Of a DNA stretch of 64,000 nt, positions 63,977-64,000 are shown piece by piece. Position 1 is the first letter of the stretch. Each line of letters begins with the position of its first letter. Below the pieces are notes generated by a model that was not told the origin of the DNA, ran no database searches, and saw only the letters and a list, made by a program, of their open reading frames with translations. The stretch covers positions 101,315 to 165,314 of the forward strand of contig CALUNU010000004.1 of assembly GCA_944322095.1 (NCBI GenBank), read 5' to 3'. The position numbers and the translations under genes are program-made. The stretch comes from an uncultured Alloprevotella sp. GTDB lineage: Bacteria > Bacteroidota > Bacteroidia > Bacteroidales > Bacteroidaceae.

Positions 63977-64000
63977 CACCCGCAAACGGGACGGAAGCCG

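Overview
The window comes from a GC-rich member of the Bacteroidales; Prevotellaceae is my tentative guess. Evidence: promoters of the Bacteroidetes type (TTG, 18-20 nt, then TAnnTTTG) in front of many genes; weak ribosome-binding sites; Bacteroidales-type families (DUF4294, DUF5723, DUF4878, YiiX-like lipoprotein, secretion-type C-terminal tails ending in LSGRRV...GQKVYLK); and FrdCAB fumarate respiration. No rRNA, tRNA, CRISPR array or intact insertion sequence was seen.

Layout. 0.5-7.2 kb (-): a YbhN-like flippase gene followed by a giant alpha-2-macroglobulin gene. 7.4-12 kb (-): sufC-sufD-sufS (no sufB), a YbjQ protein, RNase HII. 12-15 kb (-): a secreted GH84 hexosaminidase. 15-16.4 kb: a dense repeat island. 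16.4-19.3 kb (+): a cobalamin riboswitch controlling the anaerobic ribonucleotide reductase operon nrdDG. 19.4-20.1 kb: a second repeat island. 20.1-23 kb (+): a secreted surface protein and a 60-residue peptide gene. 23-31 kb: an acyltransferase remnant, argS, a viroplasmin/RNase HI protein, an AT-rich PD-(D/E)XK nuclease-like gene, an MsbA-like ABC exporter and an LTA-synthase-type enzyme. 31-36.6 kb: the membrane pyrophosphatase, then (-) a lipoprotein/DUF5723 pair. 36.8-40 kb (-): ptb-buk and a sirtuin. 40-40.9 kb: a third repeat island and a candidate small RNA. 41-50 kb: RNase R, DUF4294, DUF2059, the frdCAB operon and two envelope genes. 51-57.3 kb: typA, a hydrolase gene broken by an in-frame stop, and the divergent tdh/kbl threonine-to-glycine pair. 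57.4-58.7 kb: an HxlR regulator divergent from an NTF2-like gene and a decayed flavodoxin-reductase gene. 58.8-64 kb (+): acyl-CoA synthetase, prfB, a 48-residue membrane protein, a CYTH enzyme and two small lipoproteins, ending at a strong promoter whose gene lies outside.

The genes describe an anaerobe that respires fumarate, recovers energy from pyrophosphate with an ion-pumping pyrophosphatase, can make butyrate or branched short-chain acids via Ptb-Buk, breaks down threonine, and digests host-type N-acetylhexosamine glycans. The riboswitch on nrdDG predicts a B12-dependent ribonucleotide reductase elsewhere in the genome.

The most unusual content is non-coding. About 340-bp elements occur four times (near 0.2, 15.6, 40.4 and 54.7 kb). 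Each carries three 15-bp palindromes spaced exactly 21 bp apart (two helical turns) and conserved hairpins. Around them sit shorter palindromic repeats, two elements with long inverted ends, and an inverted-repeat module that supplies the -33 box of two promoters. None of these was assigned to a known family from sequence alone.
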